Assembly: GCA_910578565.1 (NCBI GenBank)
Contig: CAJTQF010000002.1
Coordinates: 61,658 to 125,657, forward strand
Reading direction: 5' to 3'
DNA length: 64,000 nt
Origin: an uncultured Christensenella sp.
GTDB lineage: Bacteria; Bacillota; Clostridia; Christensenellales; Borkfalkiaceae
Each line of letters opens with the position of its first letter. Position 1 is the stretch's first letter. Below the pieces are notes generated by a model. That model saw nothing but the letters and a program-made list of their open reading frames with translations. It was not told the origin of the DNA and did not search any database. Position numbers and translations under genes: made by a program. Positions 24,726 to 34,218 of this stretch are shown piece by piece.

Positions 24726-25988
24726 TTAATTCGCCATATTCTGTTTTGCCGCAGCCAGCATAAGTTTTATGCGGTTTTCCTGATTCACCTTTGTCGAAGA
24801 AGGGTCGTAATCCACCGCCACTACGTTTTCGTCTTCGTACAAACTTTTAAGCGTACGAATGGCGCCCTTGCCGGCTATGTGGTTCGGGAGACACCCGAAC
24901 GGCTGGGCGCAGACCACGTTTTTAACGCCCGTTTCCGCCAGCGCAGCCATCTCCGCGGGGATAAGCCAGCCTTCTCCCATTTTTACGCCCTGATTCAACA
25001 CCTTGTCCGCCAAAACGCGCAGTTGACCGAAATCGTGAATAGGTTCGAAAGTCCCGTCTTCGTTAAACTGGTCTATGATAACGCGCTGGATTTTGCGTAA
25101 CATTTTATAGACCTGTCTGTATATAAATGCGACAAAAGGGCTGTGTCCGTAAAGACGCCTGTCATTCACCACGTTGATTATACAGTACATTATAAAGTCC
25201 ATAAGCGCGGGGACCACAGGCTCACAGTTTTCCGACAGAAGCAAGTCCACAAGCCTGTTGTTGCCCAAATTGGAGTACTTCACGTAAATTTCGCCTACAA
25301 TCCCGACCTTCGTTTTTTTCTCCGCTGTGCGCTCAACGGCGGCAAACGTCTTTATAATTTCACGGTTTATTTTTTTATAATTTTTGTACTTCCCGCGCGA
25401 GAACGCTTCAACTGTAAACTTAACCGCCCTGTCACGCGCCGCGTCTGACAAACCATGCGCCTTTTCGTAAGGTTTGGTCTGGTAGTAACACCACATAATA
25501 CTGTCGCCGTAGAAAATTGCGTATGCAAGTTTCATCATAAGGCTCAAAGTTATGGGCATTGACGACTTTTTTTCCAACCCCGAAAAATTGAACGAAAGCA
25601 CGGGCACTTGCGGAAATTCGGCGGAAAGCGCCTTTTTTATAAGCGGCATATAATTTGAAGCGCGGCAACCGCCGCCCGTCTGTGTTATCAACACCGCGGT
25701 GCGGTTAACGTCGTACCTGCCGCTTTTAAGCGCGTCCAAATATTGTCCCACTACGCAAAGACAGGGATAGCAGGTGTCGTTATGGACGTGCTTTAATCCT
25801 TCGTCAATGACCGCACGGGATTCGTTTTTAAGAATTTCAACGTCGTACCCTTCCATCTTCAACAGTTCCTGAATTATCAGAAAGTGCCAAGGAAGCATAT
25901 CGGGAATTAAAATTTTATGGGTGCTTTTCATTGACTTGTCCCACACGGGATAGTCGTTTTTATAATCGGTCTTCTTACTTTCAGCCAT
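24726..25988 (-). CDS. 2-Hydroxyacyl-CoA dehydratase-type subunit (activase-associated)
   Basis: Protein of 420 residues related to the HgdB/FldC-type iron-sulfur component of 2-hydroxyacyl-CoA dehydratases. Conserved Cys-containing blocks are NDTCYPCLCVVGQ, TGGGCRASNY and CAQPFGCLPNH. It starts inside the stop of the activase gene (8-bp overlap). In many Firmicutes the two are fused into one chain of about 1400 residues. No second dehydratase subunit or CoA-transferase is nearby, so a fermentative dehydratase role is not shown. Confidence 0.82.
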   Translation of the reverse strand: MAESKKTDYKNDYPVWDKSMKSTHKILIPDMLPWHFLIIQELLKMEGYDVEILKNESRAVIDEGLKHVHNDTCYPCLCVVGQYLDALKSGRYDVNRTAVLITQTGGGCRASNYMPLIKKALSAEFPQVPVLSFNFSGLEKKSSMPITLSLMMKLAYAIFYGDSIMWCYYQTKPYEKAHGLSDAARDRAVKFTVEAFSRGKYKNYKKINREIIKTFAAVERTAEKKTKVGIVGEIYVKYSNLGNNRLVDLLLSENCEPVVPALMDFIMYCIINVVNDRRLYGHSPFVAFIYRQVYKMLRKIQRVIIDQFNEDGTFEPIHDFGQLRVLADKVLNQGVKMGEGWLIPAEMAALAETGVKNVVCAQPFGCLPNHIAGKGAIRTLKSLYEDENVVAVDYDPSSTKVNQENRIKLMLAAAKQNMAN

Positions 25989-28908
25989 TGTTTTCAGCCG
26001 TCTCCTCTATAGCCGCAAGCATACTGCGAAGCCTTATTTTAACAACGCCGAGATTGTTTATTTCGTCGATTTTTATCTGCGTATACGGCTTACCGTTTTT
26101 TTCCATAATGGACCTTACTTCGTCGGCGGTAATCGCGTCGAGTCCGCAACCAAACGAAACAAGCTGCACGAGATTTACATTTTTGCGCTTTCCCGCAAAG
26201 TTCGCGGCACGGTAAAGTCTGGCGTGGTAGGTCCACTGGTTCAACACGTTTACTTCAACTTTTTCGGATTTTTCAAACACGCTGTCTTCGGAAAGAACGG
26301 CAAGGTTCAAAGAAGTAAGAAGTTTGTTAATCGCATGATTTATTTCGTTGTCTATATGATAAGGTCTGCCCGCAAGCACAATAATCTGTTTGCCCTGCTC
26401 TTCCGCCTTTTGCAGAATTTCGTCCGCCTTTTTACGGATGTCCGCATGGTATCTTTCCAGCCGCGCAAAACCTTCTTTAAGAGCTTTTTTGACTTCGCCC
26501 TTTTTAACACCGTATTTTCTGAATATACCGTAAAGTTTCATTACCGTGTTTTTAGTCATATTCAAATCGATATACGGCATTATGAAATTTTCATCCGAAA
26601 GCCGTTCGTTATTGGCTTTTAAAAGTTCGGGATAGTATGCCACTACGGGGCAGTTGTAGTGATTCGTTGAACAGTGTTCGTCAAGATTATAACTTTCGCA
26701 GGGAAGGAAAATGAAGTCTACGCCGCTGTCCAGCAGACTTTCAATATGTCCGTGCATTAATTTTGCGGGATAGCAAACCGTATCGGAAGCAACCGTATGC
26801 TGACCCCTGTAATACAGCTCGCGGGAAGACTTTTCGGAAAGCACGACTTCAAAGCCCAGTGTTTCGAAAAAGCCTGCCCATACGGGGAGCTGTTCGTACA
26901 TACCCAGCTGCAACGGTAGCCCGACCTTGCCGCGCGTACCTTTAACGCCACCGACCGATTCAAGAAGCCGCCGCTGTTTATAAGCATAAATGTCCAGTTC
27001 GTCGGAGGCAGGTTTAAGCCCCGCGCCCTTTTCGCACTTGTTGCCGGAAACAAACTTTCTGCCGTCGCCGAAAGTTATTACGTTTATATGGCAGTTTGAA
27101 GTACAGCCGCGACAGTTTGCCGACTTGGACATATATGTAAATTTTTCAAGCTCTTCACTGCCCAGAACCGTGCTCTTTTCGGGCGGATTTTCCATTGCGA
27201 AAAGCGCCGCGCCGAACGCGCCCATAAGCCCCGCTATGCCCGGTCTTATAACTTTTTTACCCGTTTCTATTTCAAATGAACGCAAAACGGCGTCGTTCAA
27301 AAACGTACCGCCCTGAACGACTATGTTATCTCCGATATCGTCCGCGCTCTTGGCGCGGATAACCTTGTAAATGGCGTTTTTAACTATTGAAGAAGAAAGT
27401 CCCGCGGAAATATCGTCCACCCCCGCGCCTTCTTTCTGTGCCTGTTTTACCGCGCTGTTCATAAACACGGTACAGCGCGAACCGAGTTCTACGGGACGTC
27501 TTGCATACAGCCCCTGTTCGGAAAACTTATTTATTTCCATCCCCATTGCTTTTGCAAAGGTCTGGATAAACGAACCGCAACCCGAAGAACACGCTTCGTT
27601 AAGCATTATAGAATCGATTGCGCCGTTTTTGATTTTAAAACACTTTATATCCTGACCGCCGATATCGATTATGAAATCGACCTTAGGATTAAAGTGCAAC
27701 GCCGCCTTAAAGTGTGCAACCGTTTCTACTATGCCGAAATCCGCTTTGAGCGCGCTCTTTATTAAATCTTCGCCGTAACCGGTAACCGCAGCGGCGCGGA
27801 TAATCGTTTTGCCGCCGCTCAGAGCGTAAAAATCTTTGAGCTTTTCAATTACCACGTCCAGCGGCTGTCCCTTGTTGGAAAGATACTGCGAGTAGAGTAT
27901 ACGGCAGTTGGGCGTTATAACTATCAGTTTCGTAGTAGTCGAACCGGAGTCTATACCCAGATAACAGTCGCCGGTATAGCTTTCGATGTCGGCAAATTCC
28001 AGATCGGTAGCGCGGTGACGCTTAACAAATTCGGCGTATTCTTCCCTGCTTGCAAACAGCGGCTCGCCCGTGACTATATCGTCGCTCTCTACCGCGTTTT
28101 CTATATCGGAAATAATTTCTTTAAGCGGTTTTTCATTTACGCCGTATGAAGCCAGCGCCGCACCGACAGCCATAAAACAGGGAGCGTTTTCGGGGAACAC
28201 CGCGTTTTCGTCTGTCAAACCCAAAGTGGAAACGAACGCCTTGCGCAGTCCCTTCAAAAAGAATAAAGGACCGCCCAAAAACAGTACTTTACCCTTTATT
28301 TTTCTGCCCTGCGCAAGACCGGACACCGTCTGGTCGACTACCGCCTGAAAGATTGACGCGGCAATATCTTCTTTGCGGGCGCCCTGATTTAACAGCGGCT
28401 GAACGTCCGATTTTGCAAATACCCCGCAGCGCGAAGCTATGGGATAAACCTTTTCAGCTTGTAAAGCAAGTTCGTCCATCTTCGGTGCGTCTATGTTCAA
28501 AAGAGTCGCCATCTGGTCTATAAACGCGCCCGTGCCGCCCGCGCAGCTTCCGTTCATACGCTGCTCGGTTCCGCCGGTTATAAAAATTATTTTCGCGTCT
28601 TCGCCACCCAGCTCCACCGCCGCGTCCGCGTCGGGATAATGCTTTTTTATAGCAATAAACGCAGCCTGAACTTCTTGAACGAAGTTCAGTCCGCTGCGCT
28701 GTGAAAGTCCCAGTCCCGCACTGCCCGTTATAGAAACCGAGTAACTTCCGTCAAGTTTTTCTGCAACTTTTTTAAGTTCCGAAAGTACCGTCTCTTTCAC
28801 GCGCGAAAGATGGCGCACGTAGGACGAATATATTAAATTTTTGTTGCTGTCGAGAACCGCGATCTTAACGGTCGTAGAGCCGACGTCAATTCCCATTAAT
28901 CCCTTCAT
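25981..28908 (-). CDS. Double-ASKHA acyl-CoA dehydratase activase (BadF/BcrA/HgdC family) with DUF2229
   Basis: Large ATPase-type protein of 975 residues. It has two ASKHA modules: residues 1 to about 260 start MGIDVGSTTVKIAV, and the second, about 310-575, starts CYLGIDSGSTTTKL. The activase loop (GGTGAFIDQMA; CSSGCGSFIQTFA) gives cysteines that could hold a bridging [4Fe-4S] cluster. The remainder is a DUF2229-like domain. Family members use ATP to push one electron to a dehydratase-type partner, here the overlapping downstream gene. The start at 28908 is preferred to 28944 because the -10 box lies 7 nt upstream of it and the ASKHA motif follows directly. Confidence 0.88.
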   Translation of the reverse strand: MKGLMGIDVGSTTVKIAVLDSNKNLIYSSYVRHLSRVKETVLSELKKVAEKLDGSYSVSITGSAGLGLSQRSGLNFVQEVQAAFIAIKKHYPDADAAVELGGEDAKIIFITGGTEQRMNGSCAGGTGAFIDQMATLLNIDAPKMDELALQAEKVYPIASRCGVFAKSDVQPLLNQGARKEDIAASIFQAVVDQTVSGLAQGRKIKGKVLFLGGPLFFLKGLRKAFVSTLGLTDENAVFPENAPCFMAVGAALASYGVNEKPLKEIISDIENAVESDDIVTGEPLFASREEYAEFVKRHRATDLEFADIESYTGDCYLGIDSGSTTTKLIVITPNCRILYSQYLSNKGQPLDVVIEKLKDFYALSGGKTIIRAAAVTGYGEDLIKSALKADFGIVETVAHFKAALHFNPKVDFIIDIGGQDIKCFKIKNGAIDSIMLNEACSSGCGSFIQTFAKAMGMEINKFSEQGLYARRPVELGSRCTVFMNSAVKQAQKEGAGVDDISAGLSSSIVKNAIYKVIRAKSADDIGDNIVVQGGTFLNDAVLRSFEIETGKKVIRPGIAGLMGAFGAALFAMENPPEKSTVLGSEELEKFTYMSKSANCRGCTSNCHINVITFGDGRKFVSGNKCEKGAGLKPASDELDIYAYKQRRLLESVGGVKGTRGKVGLPLQLGMYEQLPVWAGFFETLGFEVVLSEKSSRELYYRGQHTVASDTVCYPAKLMHGHIESLLDSGVDFIFLPCESYNLDEHCSTNHYNCPVVAYYPELLKANNERLSDENFIMPYIDLNMTKNTVMKLYGIFRKYGVKKGEVKKALKEGFARLERYHADIRKKADEILQKAEEQGKQIIVLAGRPYHIDNEINHAINKLLTSLNLAVLSEDSVFEKSEKVEVNVLNQWTYHARLYRAANFAGKRKNVNLVQLVSFGCGLDAITADEVRSIMEKNGKPYTQIKIDEINNLGVVKIRLRSMLAAIEETAENNG

Positions 28909-28915
28909 TGGGTAT

Positions 28916-28944
28916 ATTATATCACACTTGCCAAAATTTTTCAA
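28916..28944 (-). promoter_or_regulatory. Promoter of the activase operon, near-leaderless
   Basis: On the minus strand TTGAAA (28939-28944), a 17-bp spacer and TATAAT (28916-28921) precede the ATG by 7 nt. There is no Shine-Dalgarno sequence. Confidence 0.7.
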
Positions 28945-28982
28945 ATATATAAATAAATATTAGTATAAAAGAATTGTTAATT

Positions 28983-29240
28983 TCAGGTAACGCTTTTATG
29001 AAGATACTTATTTTTTGTGGCTATACCGCCGCGGATATGCCGCTCGGACAGGTTTTTGTCCAGTACTTCCCTTACGTCTGAAAACAACTTTTTATCTATG
29101 TTTTCAAGGCGTTCGGTCACGTCCTTATGCACCGTTGACTTACTTATGGAAAAGTGCAGCGCCGCGTTGCGGACTGTCGACTGTGTTTCTATTATGTATT
29201 CCGCCTCCCTTGTAACCCTTTCTGTAATATAATCCCACAT
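28983..29240 (-). CDS. spoIIID: Sporulation transcription factor SpoIIID
   Basis: Mother-cell DNA-binding regulator of 85 residues that in Bacillus modulates sigma-E and sigma-K genes. The match is strong along the length: the start (M-DYI-ER), the helix-turn-helix block FSISKSTVHKDVTERL and the basic ending IRGGIATKNKYLHK. GGAG lies 6 nt before the ATG. Its presence argues that this lineage sporulates or descends from spore formers. It is a single-gene unit here, away from its common neighbours. Confidence 0.93.
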   Translation of the reverse strand: MWDYITERVTREAEYIIETQSTVRNAALHFSISKSTVHKDVTERLENIDKKLFSDVREVLDKNLSERHIRGGIATKNKYLHKSVT

Positions 29241-29318
29241 TTCCGGCTCCTGAATAGAGTTTTAACGCGTTTTCTTTATCCGCGTACTATAAACTTATTC
29301 CGTTATTTGTCGATATAT

Positions 29319-29348
29319 GCGGTTTTTAGCGGTTTTTAGCGATTTTTG
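29319..29348. repeat. Three 10-bp direct repeats upstream of spoIIID
   Basis: The plus strand reads GCGGTTTTTA twice in perfect tandem and then GCGATTTTTG, with one helical turn per unit. They lie about 80-110 bp upstream of the spoIIID start codon. Such spacing suits cooperative protein binding, but no factor can be named. Confidence 0.55.
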
Positions 29349-29363
29349 AGAGAATTTTAAAGG

Positions 29364-29386
29364 GCGGCGGTTTTAACAACCGCCGC
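29364..29386 (-). terminator. Hairpin after the Cys-rich small ORF
   Basis: GCGGCGGTT pairs with AACCGCCGC around a 5-nt loop. On the minus strand it is followed by CCCTTTAAAATT. It would end any transcript that runs through the CRISPR array and the small ORF. Confidence 0.65.
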
Positions 29387-29399
29387 TACCCACATAAAA

Positions 29400-29528
29400 T
29401 TAATATTCATCTTCCTTTAAACATCCGCCCGTAAGATACACAACTTTATTCCAATAACTACACCAACGTATAAAAAAATCATTAGTATATTGGCAGTACG
29501 GGCAATCCGAACATTTAACAGTTATCAT
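29400..29528 (-). CDS. Small Cys-rich protein next to the CRISPR array, unknown function
   Basis: A 42-codon ORF with AAGGA 8 nt before its ATG. It has five cysteines, three spaced as CSDCPYC (residues 6-12) and then C23 and C36, plus several aromatic residues; this suggests a metal-binding mini-protein. It is on the same strand as the predicted pre-crRNA and starts 49 bp beyond the last repeat, so it could be read through from the array. It ends before a hairpin. I do not recognise the family. Confidence 0.5.
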   Translation of the reverse strand: MITVKCSDCPYCQYTNDFFIRWCSYWNKVVYLTGGCLKEDEY

Positions 29529-29577
29529 TATAATTTCCTTAAACTTTAATTTAAAAGATTCTTGTCATGCTTGCCGT

Positions 29578-32253
29578 GTTTTAATCACTTACAAAACAAC
29601 AAAGCTCTCAAACTTTTTATTTCTCAATTCTTTAAGCCATTTAGTTTTAGTCACTTACAAAACAACAAAGCTCTCAAACCCGTCGGTGCTTTCGGCTATC
29701 TGAATGACGGTTTTAGTCACTTACAAAACAACAAAGCTCTCAAACCCAGCCGGCGGCAAAGACCTTACAGCTTACGTTTTAGTCACTTACAAAACAACAA
29801 AGCTCTCAAACTCGGGTACGCTTTTATCTTCGCCCTGAAACGTTTTAGTCACTTACAAAACAACAAAGCTCTCAAACTCGGGCTGTGGGTCGATGGCGGA
29901 TTGATTTGTTTTAGTCACTTACAAAACAACAAAGCTCTCAAACATAAAAACAAAATACCCACTTATCTTTTCTGTTTTAGTCACTTACAAAACAACAAAG
30001 CTCTCAAACTATCCTTTAAACGGTTATTCGCCGCGGCGTGTTTTAGTCACTTACAAAACAACAAAGCTCTCAAACTTTGGCTACTCAACAAAAGCTACTG
30101 CTTTTGTTTTAGTCACTTACAAAACAACAAAGCTCTCAAACCGGAAGAACAGAAGACGGGTTGGGATAAGTGTTTTAGTCACTTACAAAACAACAAAGCT
30201 CTCAAACTAAATTCATAATCCCTTCTTAATGCTTTCGGTTTTAGTCACTTACAAAACAACAAAGCTCTCAAACGTATTGCCGCGAATTCACCGACGGGGA
30301 CGCGTTTTAGTCACTTACAAAACAACAAAGCTCTCAAACTCATTTATCAACTCTAAAAACCCGCTGTCTGTTTTAGTCACTTACAAAACAACAAAGCTCT
30401 CAAACAGTGTTTGACATTAGTAATCTTGTGTTATAGTTTTAGTCACTTACAAAACAACAAAGCTCTCAAACCTTTACGTTTGTTAATAATAAAGCAAAAA
30501 AGTTTTAGTCACTTACAAAACAACAAAGCTCTCAAACGCAGTTCCCCACACACAAGGTATATTGCGAGTTTTAGTCACTTACAAAACAACAAAGCTCTCA
30601 AACAAAAACGCCGTTAAATGAATTTCTATGGAAGTTTTAGTCACTTACAAAACAACAAAGCTCTCAAACATACAGTCCGCTACTATGACATAGTGCAAAG
30701 TTTTAGTCACTTACAAAACAACAAAGCTCTCAAACTTTGAGGTGTATTCTATGAAACAATCTCTCGTTTTAGTCACTTACAAAACAACAAAGCTCTCAAA
30801 CAATAATTATACTGAGTATGGTTGACACATTGTTTTAGTCACTTACAAAACAACAAAGCTCTCAAACTTACTCTCGCGAGTGGGCAATGCGCATTTCGTT
30901 TTAGTCACTTACAAAACAACAAAGCTCTCAAACGGGTCTTTGCCGACTTTTGAGGCAAAAACTGTTTTAGTCACTTACAAAACAACAAAGCTCTCAAACT
31001 GTTTTACTCATACCGCCACCGCCTCGGGCGTTTTAGTCACTTACAAAACAACAAAGCTCTCAAACATAGTATTCGGTATCGTCTTCGAACTCGCAGTTTT
31101 AGTCACTTACAAAACAACAAAGCTCTCAAACGCAGATAAAGATACTTATACATACGGTGAAGTTTTAGTCACTTACAAAACAACAAAGCTCTCAAACGTC
31201 TTGCCCACTCTACCACGGCGCGGAACGGTTTTAGTCACTTACAAAACAACAAAGCTCTCAAACAATAAATCGGTACTCTGTCTGGGGGTGTGAGTTTTAG
31301 TCACTTACAAAACAACAAAGCTCTCAAACATAAGTCGAAGTATGTATATCCGACGCCTTGTTTTAGTCACTTACAAAACAACAAAGCTCTCAAACATAGA
31401 TAGACATAAACGGATTAGCTCCTTAGTTTTAGTCACTTACAAAACAACAAAGCTCTCAAACTGAAAATGCCATTTTAATACCTTTGTATAAGTTTTAGTC
31501 ACTTACAAAACAACAAAGCTCTCAAACTGTTATCTTGCCGCCCATCCACGCGGCGACGTTTTAGTCACTTACAAAACAACAAAGCTCTCAAACAGCGGGA
31601 CATTATCGGAATTTTATACCGTGGTTTTAGTCACTTACAAAACAACAAAGCTCTCAAACGTACAGATAAACAACTCTCGCAATCGCAATGTTTTAGTCAC
31701 TTACAAAACAACAAAGCTCTCAAACAAACGGCAAAACGCTGTCCGTAGCGATTATGTTTTAGTCACTTACAAAACAACAAAGCTCTCAAACCGCGGGCGA
31801 GTTTATAGAAACAAGTGCCGAGTTTTAGTCACTTACAAAACAACAAAGCTCTCAAACGTGGTGTATTTGGTGAAAAAATGTATATTTGTTTTAGTCACTT
31901 ACAAAACAACAAAGCTCTCAAACTGCAAAACGCGGGCATTCGCTTGTTTTCGGGTTTTAGTCACTTACAAAACAACAAAGCTCTCAAACGCATAAAACCG
32001 CCTAAACCTATAAGGTGCAGTTTTAGTCACTTACAAAACAACAAAGCTCTCAAACACGTCGGCGTCGTACAATGTTTCAATATCGGTTTTAGTCACTTAC
32101 AAAACAACAAAGCTCTCAAACAAAATCAAGCATATACAAGGCGTAAATATTGTTTTAGTCACTTACAAAACAACAAAGCTCTCAAACAATCGGTTGAAAA
32201 AGCAACGTAATGCGCGTGTTTTAGTCACTTACAAAACAACAAAGCTCTCAAAC
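29578..32253 (-). CRISPR. Type II-A CRISPR array, 41 repeats and 40 spacers
   Basis: Repeats of 36 bp recur at an exact 66-bp period from 29578 to 32218 (first bases on the plus strand), and every spacer is 30 bp. On the transcribed minus strand the repeat begins GTTTGAGAGCTTTG and ends GTGACTAAAAC. The copy at 29578-29613 has one change (G to A at plus-strand repeat position 7), marking the leader-distal end. The leader is at the other end, next to csn2. Reading all 40 spacers I found no duplicates and noticed no match to the rest of this window. Long plus-strand ORFs across the array are repeat artefacts. Confidence 0.98.
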
Positions 32254-32342
32254 CTCAAATTGCGGAATAAAAGCACGTATTGCCATACGGTTGCATAGTA
32301 AATAACACATTAAACAAACTTTGCAACATAATACTACTATAA
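32254..32342 (-). promoter_or_regulatory. CRISPR leader
   Basis: An AT-rich stretch of 89 bp lies between the csn2 stop and the first repeat. On the transcribed strand it ends CAATTTGAG directly against the repeat; ATTTGAG is the leader-anchoring sequence known to direct spacer insertion in type II-A systems of streptococci. New spacers should therefore enter at the 32218 end. The leader promoter is not clear-cut; a TTGCAA lies about 55 bp before the array. Confidence 0.8.
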
Positions 32343-33026
32343 TTAACCAAAATTTTCAACTATTTCACATAAATCATCGGTGATAATAATTGCCCTTTCT
32401 TCTTCAAGTATCGGGCGGATTTTACCGCATTCAATAAGTAATAGCGACAACTTATGCAAGCCGCAATGACGGTATAATAAATGCAAATCTTCATCGCTTA
32501 AAACGCTTTTAAGCCCGACAAATACAAAACAGCTGATACCCTTTAACTCGATAAAAATATTTAAATAGCAAATAATTTTTTCAAGCAGCGTTTCATAATT
32601 TTCTTCAGGCTTTACATTTACCGCTTTCAACAGAGCGTCCAATGTAATTTCACTGTATGTCAAAGCAAAATCTTCCGTTTCGCATAATTCCGATAAAAAA
32701 CACTCGCTCACGGTCTTTACTTTCTGAAATTCGGAAATTAACTTTCCTTCGTTAAAATTATTAAGCAATTGCTTATATAGTAAATTTATAATTTTTTTGT
32801 CCGCTAATCCGAAAGAAAACATATCTGTCAATAATTCCGCAACTTTTTCCGCATTGACCTGTTTATCTCCGTTCCAAAAAGTATACTCGGAAATATCTCC
32901 GTTAAACGCATTTATAAACTCGTTAACCGTTTTAAAGTATTCTTTAGGATTCTCGATACAAAGTAAAAACGGTCTTGACACGTCCAATTCAATCTGCGTT
33001 TCCAGACGCACGCTCGAAATTTTCAT
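32343..33026 (-). CDS. csn2: CRISPR-associated protein Csn2
   Basis: Type II-A adaptation protein of 227 residues. Family members form a ring-shaped tetramer that binds free DNA ends and assists Cas1-Cas2 in spacer acquisition. Blocks visible are the N-terminal MKISSVRLETQIELD, the FWNGDKQVNAEKVAEL segment and the C-terminal IIITDDLCEIVENFG. Its presence assigns the locus to subtype II-A. It overlaps cas2 by 4 bp and is the last cas gene before the leader. Confidence 0.88.
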   Translation of the reverse strand: MKISSVRLETQIELDVSRPFLLCIENPKEYFKTVNEFINAFNGDISEYTFWNGDKQVNAEKVAELLTDMFSFGLADKKIINLLYKQLLNNFNEGKLISEFQKVKTVSECFLSELCETEDFALTYSEITLDALLKAVNVKPEENYETLLEKIICYLNIFIELKGISCFVFVGLKSVLSDEDLHLLYRHCGLHKLSLLLIECGKIRPILEEERAIIITDDLCEIVENFG

Positions 33027-33343
33027 AATTCTATCAGCCTGTCCATACTCTCTACAACCGCGCTTTGCTTTTCGCCGACCAGATAATCTATCCTTGAAAA
33101 TTGGTTTTCTGTTACTTCCAGCAATTCAACGATTCCGTCCGGCGGCAAATTTCTGCTTACGCGCTCTTTGACCGTCTGGCTTGTTACGCCATTGATAACC
33201 AGTTTGGAATAAACGGATTTTTGCATCATAATAAAACCGTTTTTTATTAAGTACTTATGAAACACCGTATAGTCCCTGCGGTTTTTTGACGTTTCCATAG
33301 GTAAATCAAAAAATATTAACAATCTCATAAATCTATAATTCAT
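33023..33343 (-). CDS. cas2: CRISPR-associated endonuclease Cas2
   Basis: Small ferredoxin-fold protein of 106 residues that bridges two Cas1 dimers in the spacer-integration complex. The N-terminus MNYRFMRLLIFFDLP carries the conserved Asp, and the segment GFIMMQKSVYSKL is typical of type II-A Cas2. It overlaps cas1 by 11 bp and csn2 by 4 bp, which indicates coupled translation. Confidence 0.95.
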   Translation of the reverse strand: MNYRFMRLLIFFDLPMETSKNRRDYTVFHKYLIKNGFIMMQKSVYSKLVINGVTSQTVKERVSRNLPPDGIVELLEVTENQFSRIDYLVGEKQSAVVESMDRLIEL

Positions 33344-34217
33344 TATTTATAAGTATTTCCTGCGGATAGCAAATTTGCGACTCGTCGCCGCTTTCAAAAG
33401 CAGAAATTACGCTTCTTACAATTTTGCGTATAGCAAGGTCAAGCGTTGTATGCGTACCGTCTATAACCGCATTAAAATTTAAAATATTTGCCATTTTCTT
33501 TTTGAACTGCCCGTCCTGCTCTTTTAAAGACAGAGCAGTTTCGTCCACTACCGGTCTCAGCGGCTCCATTAAATCGCATGAAAAATTGAATTCGTTGAAC
33601 TCATTATCATGCCAGACCCCCAACTGTGTAAGCAAACCGGAGGCAACAACTTCCCTGTTAAAAGCGGAAAGCAGCACGGCGTAACCGTAATTCAAACATC
33701 CGTTGATAAACCCGCCGCTGTGCCGTGACATACCGTCAGGCAAAACGCAGTTAAAGTACACCTTTGCGGCATGACCTTCTCTGTTACTTAAATCTCCGTC
33801 CTGAACGCAATCAGCATACGACAACAGCATTCTTGATTCTTTATCAAAACCGAGTTTTGCAAGCAGGGCAGATTGGTTGAGAATTTTTTGAATTATTATT
33901 TTTCGCCAGACTTTATGTTTTAACCCTTCATCCCAACCAAACTGCCACTTATATTTTTTAGTAGTATTGTGCGCACCGTAATACGGAATTATTTCCGATT
34001 GGGGATTGCACTTTTCATCACAGAAAATAACCTTTATATTGTTTTCAGCCAATACGGACAGCAATGCAACCGTCAGCGAAACCGCCGTACTTTGCACTAT
34101 CAGCGTATTGATTTCGTTAATATAAATTTTCTTTTCGCTTTCGCCGCGTACAACGAGATAATTCAGCCGCGTTTCAAGTTTGCACCGCGAATTTATAACG
34201 ACTATCCTGAACCCCAT
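33333..34217 (-). CDS. cas1: CRISPR-associated integrase Cas1 (type II)
   Basis: Integrase of 294 residues that inserts protospacers at the leader end. The metal ligands are recognisable: Glu in NREGHAAKVYF (about 147), His in LGVWHDNEFNEFNF (about 205) and Glu in DLMEPLRPVVD (about 220). The start lies one base after the cas9 stop. Confidence 0.96.
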   Translation of the reverse strand: MGFRIVVINSRCKLETRLNYLVVRGESEKKIYINEINTLIVQSTAVSLTVALLSVLAENNIKVIFCDEKCNPQSEIIPYYGAHNTTKKYKWQFGWDEGLKHKVWRKIIIQKILNQSALLAKLGFDKESRMLLSYADCVQDGDLSNREGHAAKVYFNCVLPDGMSRHSGGFINGCLNYGYAVLLSAFNREVVASGLLTQLGVWHDNEFNEFNFSCDLMEPLRPVVDETALSLKEQDGQFKKKMANILNFNAVIDGTHTTLDLAIRKIVRSVISAFESGDESQICYPQEILINNEL

Positions 34218-34218
34218 A

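Noticed and set aside
29440..29577. Leader-like role for the sequence at the 29578 end of the array
   Set aside because: The degenerate repeat is at this end and the ATTTGAG anchor and cas genes are at the other, so this is the trailer side.
29562..32210. Several long plus-strand ORFs with repeated FSHLQNNKALK or VLVTYKTTKLSN units
   Set aside because: They are translations of the CRISPR repeat in two frames; the regular 66-bp period (22 codons) keeps them open. They lie antisense to the predicted pre-crRNA.
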